Shown: piece after piece, positions 43,453 to 53,542 of the stretch
Numbering within the stretch: position 1 is the stretch's first letter
Layout of the letters: every line of letters begins with the position of its first letter
Source: an uncultured Parvularculaceae bacterium
Lineage (GTDB): Bacteria > Pseudomonadota > Alphaproteobacteria > Caulobacterales > Parvularculaceae
NCBI GenBank assembly: GCA_913055785.1
Contig: CAJXLJ010000001.1
Location: 124,001-188,000, forward strand
Direction: 5' to 3'
DNA: 64,000 nucleotides
Position numbers and translations under genes: made by a program
The notes under the pieces: generated by a model
The model's database searches: none
What the model saw: only the letters and a program-made list of their open reading frames with translations
What the model was told of the DNA's origin: nothing

Positions 43453-45153
43453 TCAGGCGAGACCGACAATCTCGCCATTTTCATCAAGTCCGATATTGAG
43501 CGCCGCGGGGCTCCTCGGCAAGCCCGGCATGGTCATGATGTCCCCGCAGACCGCGACCACAAATCCCGCCCCGGCGGAAAGCCGCGCCTCGCGCACGGTG
43601 AGCGTATGCCCTTCCGGCGCGCCAAGCGCCGACGGGTCAGTCGAAAAGCTGTACTGGGTCTTGGCGATACAAACCGGCAGGTCGCCATAGCCGAGCTTTT
43701 CAAACTCCCGGAGCGCACGGGCGGCGACGGTCGAAAGGGAAATATTCGCCGCACCGTAAATTTTCGTCGCCACGGTATTGATCTTTTCGGCAAGCGACAT
43801 CTTGTCCGGATAAATGAAGTTGAGTTCGGGCGCGCCGCTGTCGAGTTGTTCTTTTACAGCTTCGGCGAGCGCGGCGGCGCCCTTCCCGCCTTCGGCCCAG
43901 TGTCTGGCGATCGCAATGCGCATACCCTGATCCGCACAAAGGCGCTCAACCACGGCCACCTCTTCAGGCGTATCAGCAGAAAAATGATTGAGCGCCATAA
44001 CCGGCGTAAGTCCGAATTTTTTGAGGTTCTCGATATGACGCGCGATATTCGCCGCGCCGCGCTCGACCGCGCCCGGATCCGGCGCCGCGAGGTCCTTTTT
44101 GTCAACGCCGCCCTGCATTTTGAGAGCACGCACCGTCGCGACCAGCACGACCGCATCGGGGCGCAACCCCGACTGACGGCATTTGATATCAAGAAATTTT
44201 TCCGCGCCGAGATCGGCGCCGAAACCGGCCTCTGTAACGACGACGTCGCAAAGGGATAACGCCGTCCTGGTCGCCATCACTGAATTGCAGCCATGGGCGA
44301 TATTGGCGAACGGGCCGCCGTGAATGAAAGCCGGGTTATGTTCGATGGTCTGGACCAGATTTGGCGCCAATGCGTCTTTCAGCAAGACCGCCATCGCGCC
44401 ATCGGCGCCGATATCGCGGGCGGTTACCGGGGACTTGTCATGGCGCCGGGCAACGATGATATCGCCAAGCCGGCGCTGAAGGTCAGCGAAATCAGTCGCC
44501 AGGCAGAAGATCGCCATGATTTCCGACGCGACGGTGATATCGAAGCCGCTCTCCCGGGGTACGCCGTTTGCCGGACCGCCAAGCCCGACATTGATGTTCC
44601 GCAAAGCGCGATCATTCATATCAACAACGCGCCGCCACGTAACACGTCGTGAATCAATGCCGAGTTCGTTGCCCCAGTGGAGATGATTGTCGATCATCGC
44701 CGACAGGAGATTGTGCGCCGAAGTTATGGCGTGAAAGTCGCCATTGAAATGAAGATTGATATCTTCCATCGGCAGCACCTGCGCCCGCCCGCCGCCGGCG
44801 GCGCCGCCTTTCATCCCGAAACAGGGCCCAAGCGACGGCTCGCGCAGGCACACCATGGAGTTTACGCCAATCGCATTCAGCCCATCGCACAGACCGACCG
44901 AGGTCGTAGTCTTGCCTTCGCCTGCAGGCGTCGGCGTAATCGCTGTCACCAGCACCAGTTTGCCTTTCGAGCGCTCCTTCAGCGTGTCGATATAATTGAG
45001 GGAAAGTTTCGCCTTGAAATGACCGTAAGGAACCAGCGCTTCAGCAGGAACGCCGAGCCTTTCTTCAGCGAGTTTCAGGATTGGCTGCATCTTCGCAGCA
45101 CGGGCGATATCGATGTCGGGCGCGCCTGGCGCCGGCAGATTGTCGTCGTTCAC
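43453..45153 (-). CDS. fhs: Formate-tetrahydrofolate ligase
   Basis: A 566-residue ATP-dependent ligase making 10-formyl-THF from formate and THF. The P-loop-like G-E-G-K-T-T (78-83) follows T-P-T-P-A-G. H-F-S-A-D-T near 375 and the C-terminal [10 protein letters not shown] are family marks. Translation starts at a GTG at 45153; the usual ATG is absent. The 148-base gap upstream (45154-45301) may hold a promoter. With folD and the formate dehydrogenase nearby it forms a formate branch point between energy gain and C1 assimilation. Confidence 0.95.
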   Translation of the reverse strand: MNDDNLPAPGAPDIDIARAAKMQPILKLAEERLGVPAEALVPYGHFKAKLSLNYIDTLKERSKGKLVLVTAITPTPAGEGKTTTSVGLCDGLNAIGVNSMVCLREPSLGPCFGMKGGAAGGGRAQVLPMEDINLHFNGDFHAITSAHNLLSAMIDNHLHWGNELGIDSRRVTWRRVVDMNDRALRNINVGLGGPANGVPRESGFDITVASEIMAIFCLATDFADLQRRLGDIIVARRHDKSPVTARDIGADGAMAVLLKDALAPNLVQTIEHNPAFIHGGPFANIAHGCNSVMATRTALSLCDVVVTEAGFGADLGAEKFLDIKCRQSGLRPDAVVLVATVRALKMQGGVDKKDLAAPDPGAVERGAANIARHIENLKKFGLTPVMALNHFSADTPEEVAVVERLCADQGMRIAIARHWAEGGKGAAALAEAVKEQLDSGAPELNFIYPDKMSLAEKINTVATKIYGAANISLSTVAARALREFEKLGYGDLPVCIAKTQYSFSTDPSALGAPEGHTLTVREARLSAGAGFVVAVCGDIMTMPGLPRSPAALNIGLDENGEIVGLA

Positions 45154-45301
45154 GCATCTTACGGCCGGCGGCGGCCGCCCCTATTTGCAACGCCTCGGCG
45201 CGCGAAGCGTAAATTGACCTTGCGTCCCAATTAAATGGATTTTGGCTGCTTGTCAGTGTTTGCCACGATATAAATGTTGCTGCATCGCGGCAGGCCAGTG
45301 T

Positions 45302-46108
45302 TCAATCCAGCATGGCGACGACACCGCCCGGCGCCCGCGCGAAAAGCGCCATATTGGCCTCTCTCGCCTTCTCTAGGGCGAAACCGGTCGGACCCGAAAT
45401 CGAGGCGAGCGCTTTTACGCCCCGGCGGGCAGCCTTCTCGACAAGCTCATAAGAGCACCTGCTCGACATTAAAACGAATCCGGTCGCAACATCTGTCCCC
45501 TCCCGCGCTATCGCCCCGAGAAGCTTGTCGAGTGCATTGTGCCGCCCGACATCTTCCCGAACGAACGCGATTTCGCCATCAAGGCCAGCCCATGCGGCCG
45601 CATGGACGCTGCGCGTTCGCTGATTGATCGGCTGACGCCCGGCAAGTCGCCCCATGGCGCTCAAAATAGCCGTCTCATCGATTGATACTCGTTCTTCGGC
45701 GACCTTCGGAAGCGATGCAAAAAAAGCGTCGGCGTTCTCAAGGCCGCAAAGGCCGCATCCGGCGGCGCCTGGCAGGTTTCGCCGGCGCTGGCGCACATCA
45801 AGACGCTCAAGCAACTGGTCGCTGATCCTGATGCGCAGGTCGACACCGCGATCAACATAAGCAATGTCGAGCGCGCTTATATCCTCCGGCTTGTCGACAA
45901 CGCCTTCGGTCAGTGAAAAGCCGAGAGCGAAATCTTCGATGTCATGCGGCGTCGCCAGCATCACTGCGTAATTGCGTCGGTTATAGACAAACGCGACAGG
46001 CGTTTCTTCCGGTATGTTCCAGATTGATTGGGCGCCGTCGCTCAAGGAGCGGATATCAACGCTCCGGTCCGTCGCCGGCGGTTTGCCAATAATCTTGACC
46101 GGAAACAT
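45302..46108 (-). CDS. fdhD: Formate dehydrogenase accessory sulfurtransferase FdhD
   Basis: A 268-residue protein that passes sulfur from a desulfurase to the Mo-bis-PGD cofactor of formate dehydrogenase. The essential pair C118 and C121 is in G-C-G-L-C-G. R-E-D-V-G-R-H-N-A-L-D-K and S-S-R-C-S-Y-E are further signatures. It follows fdsA by 5 bases and takes the fdsC/fdhD position of fds operons. Confidence 0.95.
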   Translation of the reverse strand: MFPVKIIGKPPATDRSVDIRSLSDGAQSIWNIPEETPVAFVYNRRNYAVMLATPHDIEDFALGFSLTEGVVDKPEDISALDIAYVDRGVDLRIRISDQLLERLDVRQRRRNLPGAAGCGLCGLENADAFFASLPKVAEERVSIDETAILSAMGRLAGRQPINQRTRSVHAAAWAGLDGEIAFVREDVGRHNALDKLLGAIAREGTDVATGFVLMSSRCSYELVEKAARRGVKALASISGPTGFALEKAREANMALFARAPGGVVAMLD

Positions 46109-46113
46109 CGCCC

Positions 46114-48954
46114 TTATTCAGCCGGAATGGTTTCAATGCGGCGATAGCCGGGCGTTTCGGCGTCATAAGCGTTCTGCCAGTCAGACTTGTGATTGGCGGG
46201 CGCGACTTCCACCGCCGTCACCTTGTATTCCGGACAACTTGTCGCCCAGTCGGAAAGCTCCGTCGTCACCACATTGGCGCCGGATTCCGGATGATGGAAC
46301 GTCGTATAGACGACGCCCGGCGCCACGCGTTCTGAAATCCGGGCGCGCAAGCTTGTCTCGCCCTTACGGCTGCGGATCGAAACCCATTGTCCGTCGCGGA
46401 CGCCCCTCATCTCGGCGTCGGACGGATGAATTTCCAGAACATCCTCATCATGCCAGCGGCTATTCTCGGTGCGCCTTGTCTGCGCGCCGACATTGTATTG
46501 GCTCAAGATACGACCCGTCGTCAGAATAAGCGGGAATTTGCGCGTTGTTTTCTCTTCAGTCGGCACATATTCGGTCATGACGAACAGCCCTTTGCCGCGC
46601 ACGAAACCGTCCACATGCATTACCGGCGTTCCCTCCGGCGCATCGTCGTTGCACGGCCATTGGACGCTGCCCTTCTCATCAAGCATCGCGAATGAAACAT
46701 TCTTGAATGTTGGCGTCAGCGCAGCGATTTCGTCCATGATTTCCGAAGCGCGCTGATAGTTCATTGGATAGCCGAGCGCGCGGGCTAGGTCTTGCGTGAC
46801 TTCCCATTCGTCCTTGCCGGTCTTTGACTTCATCACCGGCCGCACGCGATTGATGCGGCGCTCCGCGTTGATAAAGGTGCCGTCCTTTTCAAGGAACGAT
46901 GTCCCCGGCAGGAAGACATGCGCGAAGCGCGCCGTCTCGTTAAGGAAAAGGTCCTGCACAATCAGAATATCGAGCGCCTTGAGCGCCGCCTCGACATGGT
47001 GTGTATTGGGGTCCGACTGGGCGACGTCCTCCCCTTGAATATACATGCCCCGGAACGTTCCGGCGCAGGCTTCGTCAAACATGTTCGGGATCCGGTAACC
47101 CGGCTTGTTGTCGAGAGTGACGCCCCAGGCCTTTTCAAAAACGCCGCGCACAGCATCGTCGCCCACCGGGCGATAACCGGCGAGTTCATGGGGAAACGAG
47201 CCCATGTCGCAGGAGCCCTGCACATTGTTCTGCCCGCGCATGGGGTTCACGCCGACGCCGGGCCGGCCGATATTGCCGGTCGCCATCGCGAGGTTGGCCA
47301 TGCCCATAACCATGGTCGAGCCCTGGCTGTGTTCGGTGACGCCGAGACCGTAATAGATCGCCGCGTTCTTCGCCGAAGCGTAAAGACGCGCGGCGGCGCG
47401 AATGTCGTCGGCGGGAACGCCGGAAATTTTCGACACTTCCTCCGGCGAATTCGCCGGATCGATGATGAAGTCGCGCCATTCCTTAAAGGACTCAAGGTCG
47501 CTGCGCTCCTTGATGAATGTCTCGTCCAGAAAGCCTTCGGACGCCGCCACATGGGCGAATGCATTGATCATCGCCACATTCGTGCCCGGCAACAGCGGAA
47601 GATGGTAGGCCGCTTCAATATGGGGCGTGCGCACAAGATCGATGGCGCGCGGATCGACGACAACCAATTTGGCGCCCTGGCGCAACCGCCGTTTCATCTG
47701 AGAGGCGAAAACCGGGTGAGCGTCGGTAGGATTGGAGCCGATCACAACGATAACGTCAGCTTCCATCACGGAATCGAAATTCTGCGTACCGGCGGAAGTG
47801 CCGTAAGTCTGCTTAAGTCCGTAGCCGGTGGGGGAATGACAGACCCGCGCGCAGGTGTCGACATTGTTATTCCCGAACGCCGTCCGAACCAGCTTCTGAA
47901 CCAGCCAAACTTCTTCATTCGTGCAGCGCGACGACGTGATGCCGCCGACAGATTTGGGACCGTATTTCGCTTGTGTCGCCTTGAGGCGGTCTGCTGCGAA
48001 GGAAATCGCTTCTTCCCAGCCCACCTCTCGCCAGGGATCAGTGATCTTCTCTCGAATCATCGGCGTCGTGATGCGCTCTTTATGGGTCGCGTAGCCCCAG
48101 GCGAAGCGGCCTTTAACGCAGGAATGACCGTGATTGGCCTTGCCGTCCTTCGCCGGCGTCATGCGCACGACCTGATCGCCTTTAAGTTCCGCCTTGAAGG
48201 AGCAGCCGACGCCGCAATAGGCGCAGGTCGTCAGGACCGTGCGGTTCGGCACGCCCTGCTCGATGACGGATTTTTCCTGCAATGTCGCCGTCGGGCAGGC
48301 CTGCACGCAGGCGCCGCAGGAAACGCATTCCGATTCGAAAAAACTCTCGCCCATGCTCGGGGCGACGCGGGATTTAAAGCCCCTGCCCTCAATGGTCAGG
48401 GCGAGCGTTCCCTGCACTTCGTCGCAGGCGCGCACGCAGCGCGAACAGACGATGCATTTCGACGGATCATACGCAAAGTAGGGGTTGCTCTCATCCTTGA
48501 CCGATTGCGTGTGATTGTCGCCATCATACCCATACCGCACATCGCGCAGGCCGACGACGCCGGCCATGTCCTGCAACTCGCAATCGCCATTGTCGGAACA
48601 GGTGAGACAATCAAGCGGGTGGTCGGAGATATAAAGCTCCATCACGCCGCGGCGCAGCTTGGCGAGCCGCTCTGTCTGGGTGCGAACCTTCATGCCATCT
48701 TCGACCAGGGTCGTACAGGAAGCCGGCGTTCCCTTGCGGCCGTCGATTTCGACGAGGCAAAGCCGGCAGGAGCCGAACGCCTCGGTCATATCGTTGGCGC
48801 AGAGTTTCGGAATCTGCAGACCGGCGGCGACCGCCGCCCGCATCACCGACGTTCCCCGGGGGACGGTGATGTCCTGTCCGTCGATTTCAAGCGTAACGCA
48901 TTCAGTACTGATCCGCTCAGGCGTACCGAAATCCGTTTCCTTCAGAAGAGCCAT
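46114..48954 (-). CDS. fdsA: NAD-linked formate dehydrogenase, alpha subunit
   Basis: A 946-residue Mo-bis-PGD catalytic subunit. From the N-terminus: a [2Fe-2S] site (C52, C63, C66, C80), a His-Cys3 [4Fe-4S] site (H112, C116, C119, C125), a ferredoxin-like pair (C167/170/173/177 and C210/213/216/220), then the cluster of the Mo domain (C244, C247, C251). C372 in A-R-V-C-H-S-P is the Mo ligand, so this is the cysteine, not selenocysteine, type. Cytosolic; electrons flow through FdsB and FdsG to NAD. It lies 8 bases after fdsB. Confidence 0.97.
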   Translation of the reverse strand: MALLKETDFGTPERISTECVTLEIDGQDITVPRGTSVMRAAVAAGLQIPKLCANDMTEAFGSCRLCLVEIDGRKGTPASCTTLVEDGMKVRTQTERLAKLRRGVMELYISDHPLDCLTCSDNGDCELQDMAGVVGLRDVRYGYDGDNHTQSVKDESNPYFAYDPSKCIVCSRCVRACDEVQGTLALTIEGRGFKSRVAPSMGESFFESECVSCGACVQACPTATLQEKSVIEQGVPNRTVLTTCAYCGVGCSFKAELKGDQVVRMTPAKDGKANHGHSCVKGRFAWGYATHKERITTPMIREKITDPWREVGWEEAISFAADRLKATQAKYGPKSVGGITSSRCTNEEVWLVQKLVRTAFGNNNVDTCARVCHSPTGYGLKQTYGTSAGTQNFDSVMEADVIVVIGSNPTDAHPVFASQMKRRLRQGAKLVVVDPRAIDLVRTPHIEAAYHLPLLPGTNVAMINAFAHVAASEGFLDETFIKERSDLESFKEWRDFIIDPANSPEEVSKISGVPADDIRAAARLYASAKNAAIYYGLGVTEHSQGSTMVMGMANLAMATGNIGRPGVGVNPMRGQNNVQGSCDMGSFPHELAGYRPVGDDAVRGVFEKAWGVTLDNKPGYRIPNMFDEACAGTFRGMYIQGEDVAQSDPNTHHVEAALKALDILIVQDLFLNETARFAHVFLPGTSFLEKDGTFINAERRINRVRPVMKSKTGKDEWEVTQDLARALGYPMNYQRASEIMDEIAALTPTFKNVSFAMLDEKGSVQWPCNDDAPEGTPVMHVDGFVRGKGLFVMTEYVPTEEKTTRKFPLILTTGRILSQYNVGAQTRRTENSRWHDEDVLEIHPSDAEMRGVRDGQWVSIRSRKGETSLRARISERVAPGVVYTTFHHPESGANVVTTELSDWATSCPEYKVTAVEVAPANHKSDWQNAYDAETPGYRRIETIPAE

Positions 48955-48962
48955 GCGTTTCC

Positions 48963-50513
48963 TCAGTTCCCGGCGTTCTTGCCGCCGAAGTCTTCAGGAA
49001 AATGCTTCACCGCGCTCATGACCGGCATCGGCGTCAGGCCGCCCATGGCGCAGAGCGATCCGTCCGTCATAAGATCGCACAAATCCTCCAGAAGCTGCAA
49101 GTTCTCCGGCGCGTTTTTACCGTCAATAATCTTTTCAATTGTCTCTTTTCCGCGCACCGCGCCGATCCGGCATGGGGTGCATTTCCCGCAGGATTCAATC
49201 TCGCAAAACGCCATGGCGAAGCGGGCCTGTCGCGCCATATCGACACCGTCGTTGAAGACGACAACGCCGCCATGGCCGAGCATGGCGCCGGTCTTAGCGA
49301 GCGCTTCATAGTCCATCTTCACGTCAAATCCCGCCGCCGGGATATAGGCGCCGAGCGGTCCGCCCACCTGCGCCGTACGCACGGGACGCCCAGAACGAGT
49401 TCCGCCGCCATAATTCTCGATCAGCTCGCGTAATGAAACGCCGAACGCTTTTTCAACGAGACCGCCCTGCTTGATGTCTCCCGCTAGCTGAAACGGTTGC
49501 GTCCCGCGCGAGCGGCCCATGCCGTAGTTTTTGTAATAGTCCGCGCCCTTCGCGAGAATAAGCGGCGCGGTGGCGAGGCTCAGCACATTGTTGACAACCG
49601 TCGGCTTGCCGAAGAGACCGCTGATCGCCGGGATCGGCGGCTTGGCGCGGACCTGCCCGCGCTTGCCTTCCAGACTTTCAAGCATCGAGGACTCTTCACC
49701 GCAGATATAGGCGCCCGCGCCCATGCGCAGATGAAGCTTGAAGCGAGGGCTTCCGTCCTCGCGTTTTCCGGAAAGGCCAGCCTCCTCCCATAACGCGATC
49801 GCTTTACGCAAGGTCGCAGCCGCATGTGGGTATTCAGAGCGCAGATAGATGTACCCTTCGCTTGCGCCGACAGCGAGGCTTGCGATCATCATGCCCTCGA
49901 TCAGGCTGAACGGATCGCCTTCCATCAGCATGCGGTCGGCGAAGGTTCCGCTGTCGCCTTCATCAGCATTGCAGCATATGTATTTCAAGCCGCTTTGCTG
50001 TTCGAGTACGGTTTTCCATTTGATCCCTGTCGGGAAACCGGCGCCGCCGCGACCGCGCAGGCCTGACTCGGTAATCGCCGCGACGATCTCCGCCGGCTGC
50101 ATCTTGAGCGCCTTGCCGAGTCCCTGAAGCCCGCCATGGGCCTCGTAATCCTTAAGGTCGAGCGGGTCGATAACCCCGCATCGGGCGAAGGTCAGCCGTT
50201 CCTGCTTGGCGAAATAGGGAATCTTTTCCGTCTCGCCTTGTTTCAGCGGATGGTCGCCGCCTGCAAGGAAATTTGCATCGAAAAGCCCGGCGACATCACC
50301 CGCCGCCACGGCTCCATAAGCCATTCGGCCCGCCGGGGTTTCGACTTCCACGAGCGGCTCCAGCCACAACATGCCGCGCGAACCGTTGCGAACGAGTTGG
50401 ATATCAGCTTTGCGCCTTGCCGCCTCTGCAGAAATCGCGGCGACGACATCATCGGCGCCGACCGAAAGCGCGGCGGCGTCACAAGGGACAAAGATTCTGA
50501 CCGCGCCTGTCAT
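48963..50513 (-). CDS. fdsB: NAD-linked formate dehydrogenase, beta subunit (NuoF-like)
   Basis: A 516-residue FMN- and NAD-binding subunit. A thioredoxin-like N-terminal region (1-90) is followed by the NuoF core with G-R-G-G-A-G-F-P-T-G, N-A-D-E-G-D-S-G-T-F, and G-A-G-A-Y-I-C-G-E-E-S. The [4Fe-4S] site is in E-S-C-G-K-C-T-P-C-R with a later Cys (S-L-C). The start overlaps the fdsG stop by 4 bp. It hands electrons from fdsA clusters to NAD. Confidence 0.96.
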   Translation of the reverse strand: MTGAVRIFVPCDAAALSVGADDVVAAISAEAARRKADIQLVRNGSRGMLWLEPLVEVETPAGRMAYGAVAAGDVAGLFDANFLAGGDHPLKQGETEKIPYFAKQERLTFARCGVIDPLDLKDYEAHGGLQGLGKALKMQPAEIVAAITESGLRGRGGAGFPTGIKWKTVLEQQSGLKYICCNADEGDSGTFADRMLMEGDPFSLIEGMMIASLAVGASEGYIYLRSEYPHAAATLRKAIALWEEAGLSGKREDGSPRFKLHLRMGAGAYICGEESSMLESLEGKRGQVRAKPPIPAISGLFGKPTVVNNVLSLATAPLILAKGADYYKNYGMGRSRGTQPFQLAGDIKQGGLVEKAFGVSLRELIENYGGGTRSGRPVRTAQVGGPLGAYIPAAGFDVKMDYEALAKTGAMLGHGGVVVFNDGVDMARQARFAMAFCEIESCGKCTPCRIGAVRGKETIEKIIDGKNAPENLQLLEDLCDLMTDGSLCAMGGLTPMPVMSAVKHFPEDFGGKNAGN

Positions 50514-50983
50514 GACGCATGCTCCTTTCCGGACGCATATTTTTTACAAAGCGCGTCGAACTTCACACGGTCGACACGGCCATAAAGGGTATCGTCAATC
50601 ATGACCGCGGGGCCCAGGGCGCAATTACCGAGGCAGTAAACGGCTTCAACAGCCGCATCGTCCCCCTGCTCCAATGTCGCCTCCGCATGCTTCGCCAGCT
50701 CTTCCGACCCGACCGCCTGACAGGCTTCGGCGCGGCAGATCTTGACGACGAAGCGCGGCGGCGGCGCTCGGCGATAGTCATGATAGAAACTGACGACGCC
50801 ATGAATTTCCGCCCTGGAAATATTGAGGATATGGGCGACAGCGCGCAGCGCATCATCCGTTAACCAGCCACGCGCAGCCTGCAATTCATGCAGGATTTCC
50901 AGGAGCGCGTCGGGGCGGTCGCCATGGGCGGCGCAAATCCGGCGAACTTCCTCATCATCCGTGTTATCGATCAAGACCGCCAT
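50510..50983 (-). CDS. fdsG: NAD-linked formate dehydrogenase, gamma subunit (NuoE-like)
   Basis: A 157-residue thioredoxin-fold [2Fe-2S] subunit. Ligands are C83 and C88 (C-R-A-E-A-C) and C117 and C121 (C-L-G-N-C). First gene of the fdsG-B-A-fdhD operon. It is divergent from folD over 150 bases, where both promoters should lie. No LysR-type FdsR regulator is adjacent. Confidence 0.95.
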   Translation of the reverse strand: MAVLIDNTDDEEVRRICAAHGDRPDALLEILHELQAARGWLTDDALRAVAHILNISRAEIHGVVSFYHDYRRAPPPRFVVKICRAEACQAVGSEELAKHAEATLEQGDDAAVEAVYCLGNCALGPAVMIDDTLYGRVDRVKFDALCKKYASGKEHAS

Positions 50984-51133
50984 CGCCTTTCCGGCTTTCC
51001 TCCCTGAAGCGCGCCGTCATCCAACCCTTTATAGCACTTGTCAAAATTCCATAAACCGCCGCTTCTGGCCTTCCCGCCCGGACGCCCTTATACATCCCGC
51101 AACGCACAAGATTTACGTCCTCAAGGGTAAGAG

Positions 51134-52048
51134 ATGAACGCAGCTACGATCATTGACGGCAAGGCCATCGCAGCAACCGTTACCGACCGGATTGCGGAAG
51201 CAACGAAGCGCTTCGTCGAGGAAACCGGCGCGCCGCCCTGTCTCGCAGTGGTTCTTGTCGGCAAAGATCCGGCCAGCGCCGTTTACGTCCGCAACAAGGG
51301 GCGCATGGCGGAGAAACTCGGGTTTAGATCGATCCAGAAGACGTTGCCAGCGGCGACGCCCGAAGACGACCTGATCGCACTCGTGAAAGACCTGAACGGC
51401 GATCCCTCGGTGAACGGCATCCTCGTGCAACTGCCTTTGCCGAACCACATCAATGAATCGAAAATCATCGAACTCATCGCCCCGGAAAAGGACGTTGACG
51501 GGTTTCATCCGATCAATGTCGGCCGGCTCGGCGTCGGCGATTTCGAACAGGCGCTTCTTCCATGCACTCCGGCGGGTTGTGTCGTACTCGCGAAATCGGC
51601 CCGTAACGGCGATCTATCCGGGCTCAACGCAGTCGTCATCGGCAGATCGAACATTGTCGGCAAGCCGGTCGCCCAGATGCTTTTAAAAGAAAACTGCACC
51701 GTCACCATCGCGCACAGCCGTACGCGCGAGCTCGAAACTGTCGTGCGCCGCGCCGATCTGGTGATCGCCGCCGTCGGGCGGGCTGAAATGGTGAAAGGCG
51801 GCTGGCTGAAGGAAGGCGCGACAGTCGTCGATGTGGGCATCAACCGCGTGCCTGCGCCCGAGAAAGGCGAAGGCAAAACCAAACTGGTCGGCGATGTCGA
51901 TTTTGAAAGCGCCGCCGCCGTCGCCGGGGCGATTACGCCCGTGCCGGGCGGCGTCGGACCGATGACCATCGCCATGCTGATGTCGAACACCTATATCGCC
52001 GCGTGCCGGCAACACGGCCTCACCGACCTTGAAAAGGCTGCGCGCTGA
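51134..52048 (+). CDS. folD: Methylene-THF dehydrogenase / methenyl-THF cyclohydrolase
   Basis: A 304-residue bifunctional enzyme that interconverts 10-formyl-, methenyl- and methylene-THF with NADP. The catalytic region is Y-V-R-N-K near 54-58, with V-Q-L-P-L-P and [10 protein letters not shown]. The Rossmann part carries G-R-S-N-I-V-G-K-P. Together with fhs it makes the formate-to-methylene-THF route. Its stop directly abuts the ATG of the prepilin peptidase gene. Confidence 0.97.
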   Translation: MNAATIIDGKAIAATVTDRIAEATKRFVEETGAPPCLAVVLVGKDPASAVYVRNKGRMAEKLGFRSIQKTLPAATPEDDLIALVKDLNGDPSVNGILVQLPLPNHINESKIIELIAPEKDVDGFHPINVGRLGVGDFEQALLPCTPAGCVVLAKSARNGDLSGLNAVVIGRSNIVGKPVAQMLLKENCTVTIAHSRTRELETVVRRADLVIAAVGRAEMVKGGWLKEGATVVDVGINRVPAPEKGEGKTKLVGDVDFESAAAVAGAITPVPGGVGPMTIAMLMSNTYIAACRQHGLTDLEKAAR

Positions 52049-52837
52049 ATGAGCGAAAGCGCCGTCGTCTGGGGAATGGTCCTTGTCGCCGGCGCGCTGA
52101 TCGGCAGCTTTTTGAATGTGGTTATCCATCGCGGCCCGGCCATGTGGGGGCTGATCGATGATAACGACGCTTCGCGAGGCTCGTTCATCCAACCGCGGTC
52201 TTATTGCCCGGCATGCCGCAAACCGATTCCCGCCTGGCGACTGATTCCAATCGTGAGCTACGCGCTGCAGCGCGGGTGTTGCGCAGAGTGCGGCGCCCGC
52301 ATCCCGGTTCGTTATCCACTGGTTGAAATCATGGGCGCTCTCGCCGCCGGCGCCGCTTTCTCACTTTTCGGCCTCACACTCGCGGCGATCTTCGCGACAC
52401 TGTTCGGCTGGTTCCTGATCGCCCTTGCCGTCATCGACTGGGAGATCGGATACCTCCCGAATTGGCTGACTTTACCGCTGGTCCCGCTCGGACTCATAGC
52501 GAACGGTTTCGGCGCGTTTGCGACATTATCTGACGCGCTTATCGGCGCAGTCGCAGGTTATCTTGTCTTTCGGTTGATCGCAGAAGCTTTCATCCGCCTG
52601 CGCGGCTATGAGGGGTTAGGTCAGGGCGATGCAAAACTGCTTGCTGCTATCGGCGCCTGGGGCGGCTGGTCTGCACTGCCGCTTGTCATCTTCGCTGCTT
52701 CGGTGCTCACGCTGATAGCGGCGCTGTTTCTTCGGCTGGCGCACAAAAACGTCACGCCGAAAACCGCGCTCGCCTTCGGACCGGGCCTTTGCGTCGCCGG
52801 TTATTGCGCGGTCATGTTCTTTCCGCAGGGCGTATGA
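52049..52837 (+). CDS. gspO: Prepilin peptidase / N-methyltransferase (GspO/PilD)
   Basis: A 262-residue inner-membrane aspartyl protease that cleaves and N-methylates type IV prepilin-like proteins. The zinc-binding cytoplasmic loop has C53/C56 and C78/C81. The active Asps are D130 (V-I-D-W) and D194 in G-Q-G-D-A-K. It would process the pseudopilins GspG-K encoded 5 kb away on the other strand. It begins right after the folD stop, so it is probably expressed with folD. Confidence 0.94.
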   Translation: MSESAVVWGMVLVAGALIGSFLNVVIHRGPAMWGLIDDNDASRGSFIQPRSYCPACRKPIPAWRLIPIVSYALQRGCCAECGARIPVRYPLVEIMGALAAGAAFSLFGLTLAAIFATLFGWFLIALAVIDWEIGYLPNWLTLPLVPLGLIANGFGAFATLSDALIGAVAGYLVFRLIAEAFIRLRGYEGLGQGDAKLLAAIGAWGGWSALPLVIFAASVLTLIAALFLRLAHKNVTPKTALAFGPGLCVAGYCAVMFFPQGV

Positions 52838-52866
52838 AAAAAGCGCGACCCTTATTAGGGCCGCGC
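52837..52866 (-). terminator. Intrinsic terminator of the 52896-53282 gene
   Basis: Minus-strand RNA would form a 9-bp stem (GCGCGGCCC / GGGTCGCGC with one G-U pair) around a 6-base loop, followed by six Us. It lies 29 bases after the stop codon. On the plus strand there is no U run. Confidence 0.85.
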
Positions 52867-52895
52867 TATCTGTCGTTCCGGAATGAAAAAACCGG

Positions 52896-53282
52896 TTACT
52901 GGTTGTCGGCGACAAGCTGATAGCCGTCCGCCCGGACCACCTTTTGAACGTCCATTTCAAAAGCGACCGGCTCGCCCCTGTAGAAAATGAGCGTGTAGGG
53001 AACGTAGCCGCCCTTTCCACCATTCGGCAGTTTGGAACGAACGCGAATATCCACCGCCCATGCTTCGAGATCGTCATAGCCGGCAATGTCAGCAATCACC
53101 GGATATGGGTCGCCCATAAACTGTACGCTGGCGCCGCGCGGATCGGCGAGCCGGCTCATGACATAGTCTTCTGCGGCTTGTTCATAGTTGGCAGGCATCG
53201 CGCCAAAATCCGCAGCGATCGCCCCTGAAATCATCGCCGCGAAAGCAGCGGCGCCGAGCAGCATTTTCTTGTATTTCTTCAT
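52896..53282 (-). CDS. Small secreted protein of unknown function
   Basis: A 128-residue exported protein. A signal peptide spans 1-24 (K-K-Y-K-K, hydrophobic core, A-I-A). The mature part has D-Y-V-M-S-R-L-A-D-P-R-G-A and ends near V-R-A-D-G-Y-Q-L-V. I do not recognise a family. AGGAG precedes the ATG at 53282, which decides the start. The gene has its own terminator, and the AT-rich 260 bases upstream (53283-53542) may hold its promoter, with TTGACT on the minus strand at 53364-53369. It stands between gspO and the gsp operon. Confidence 0.7.
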   Translation of the reverse strand: MKKYKKMLLGAAAFAAMISGAIAADFGAMPANYEQAAEDYVMSRLADPRGASVQFMGDPYPVIADIAGYDDLEAWAVDIRVRSKLPNGGKGGYVPYTLIFYRGEPVAFEMDVQKVVRADGYQLVADNQ

Positions 53283-53542
53283 TTTATGCTCCTTTCGCAC
53301 CCGTTCCTCAGGTGTCATTTTTGTGTTATGGAACTGTAATATAAATGTCATATTCGTAGCGGCAGTCAACTATAATCCGCACAATGTGCGCCCATTTTGG
53401 GCTTGATAGACATAATCAACGCGCGAGAAGTATTGCCAGCCAGCGGCCCGCATCCATTTAACCATTTGTAATTTATAGAAATATTTCGCCACCTCATCCC
53501 GAAGATGGCAGGCGTTAATAATTACAACAATTTTACGACAGA

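Noticed and set aside
46918-49311. Very long open frame on the plus strand (797 codons) opposite fdsA
   Set aside because: It is a shadow of the fdsA codon pattern in GC-rich DNA. The minus strand has unmistakable formate dehydrogenase motifs over the whole span.
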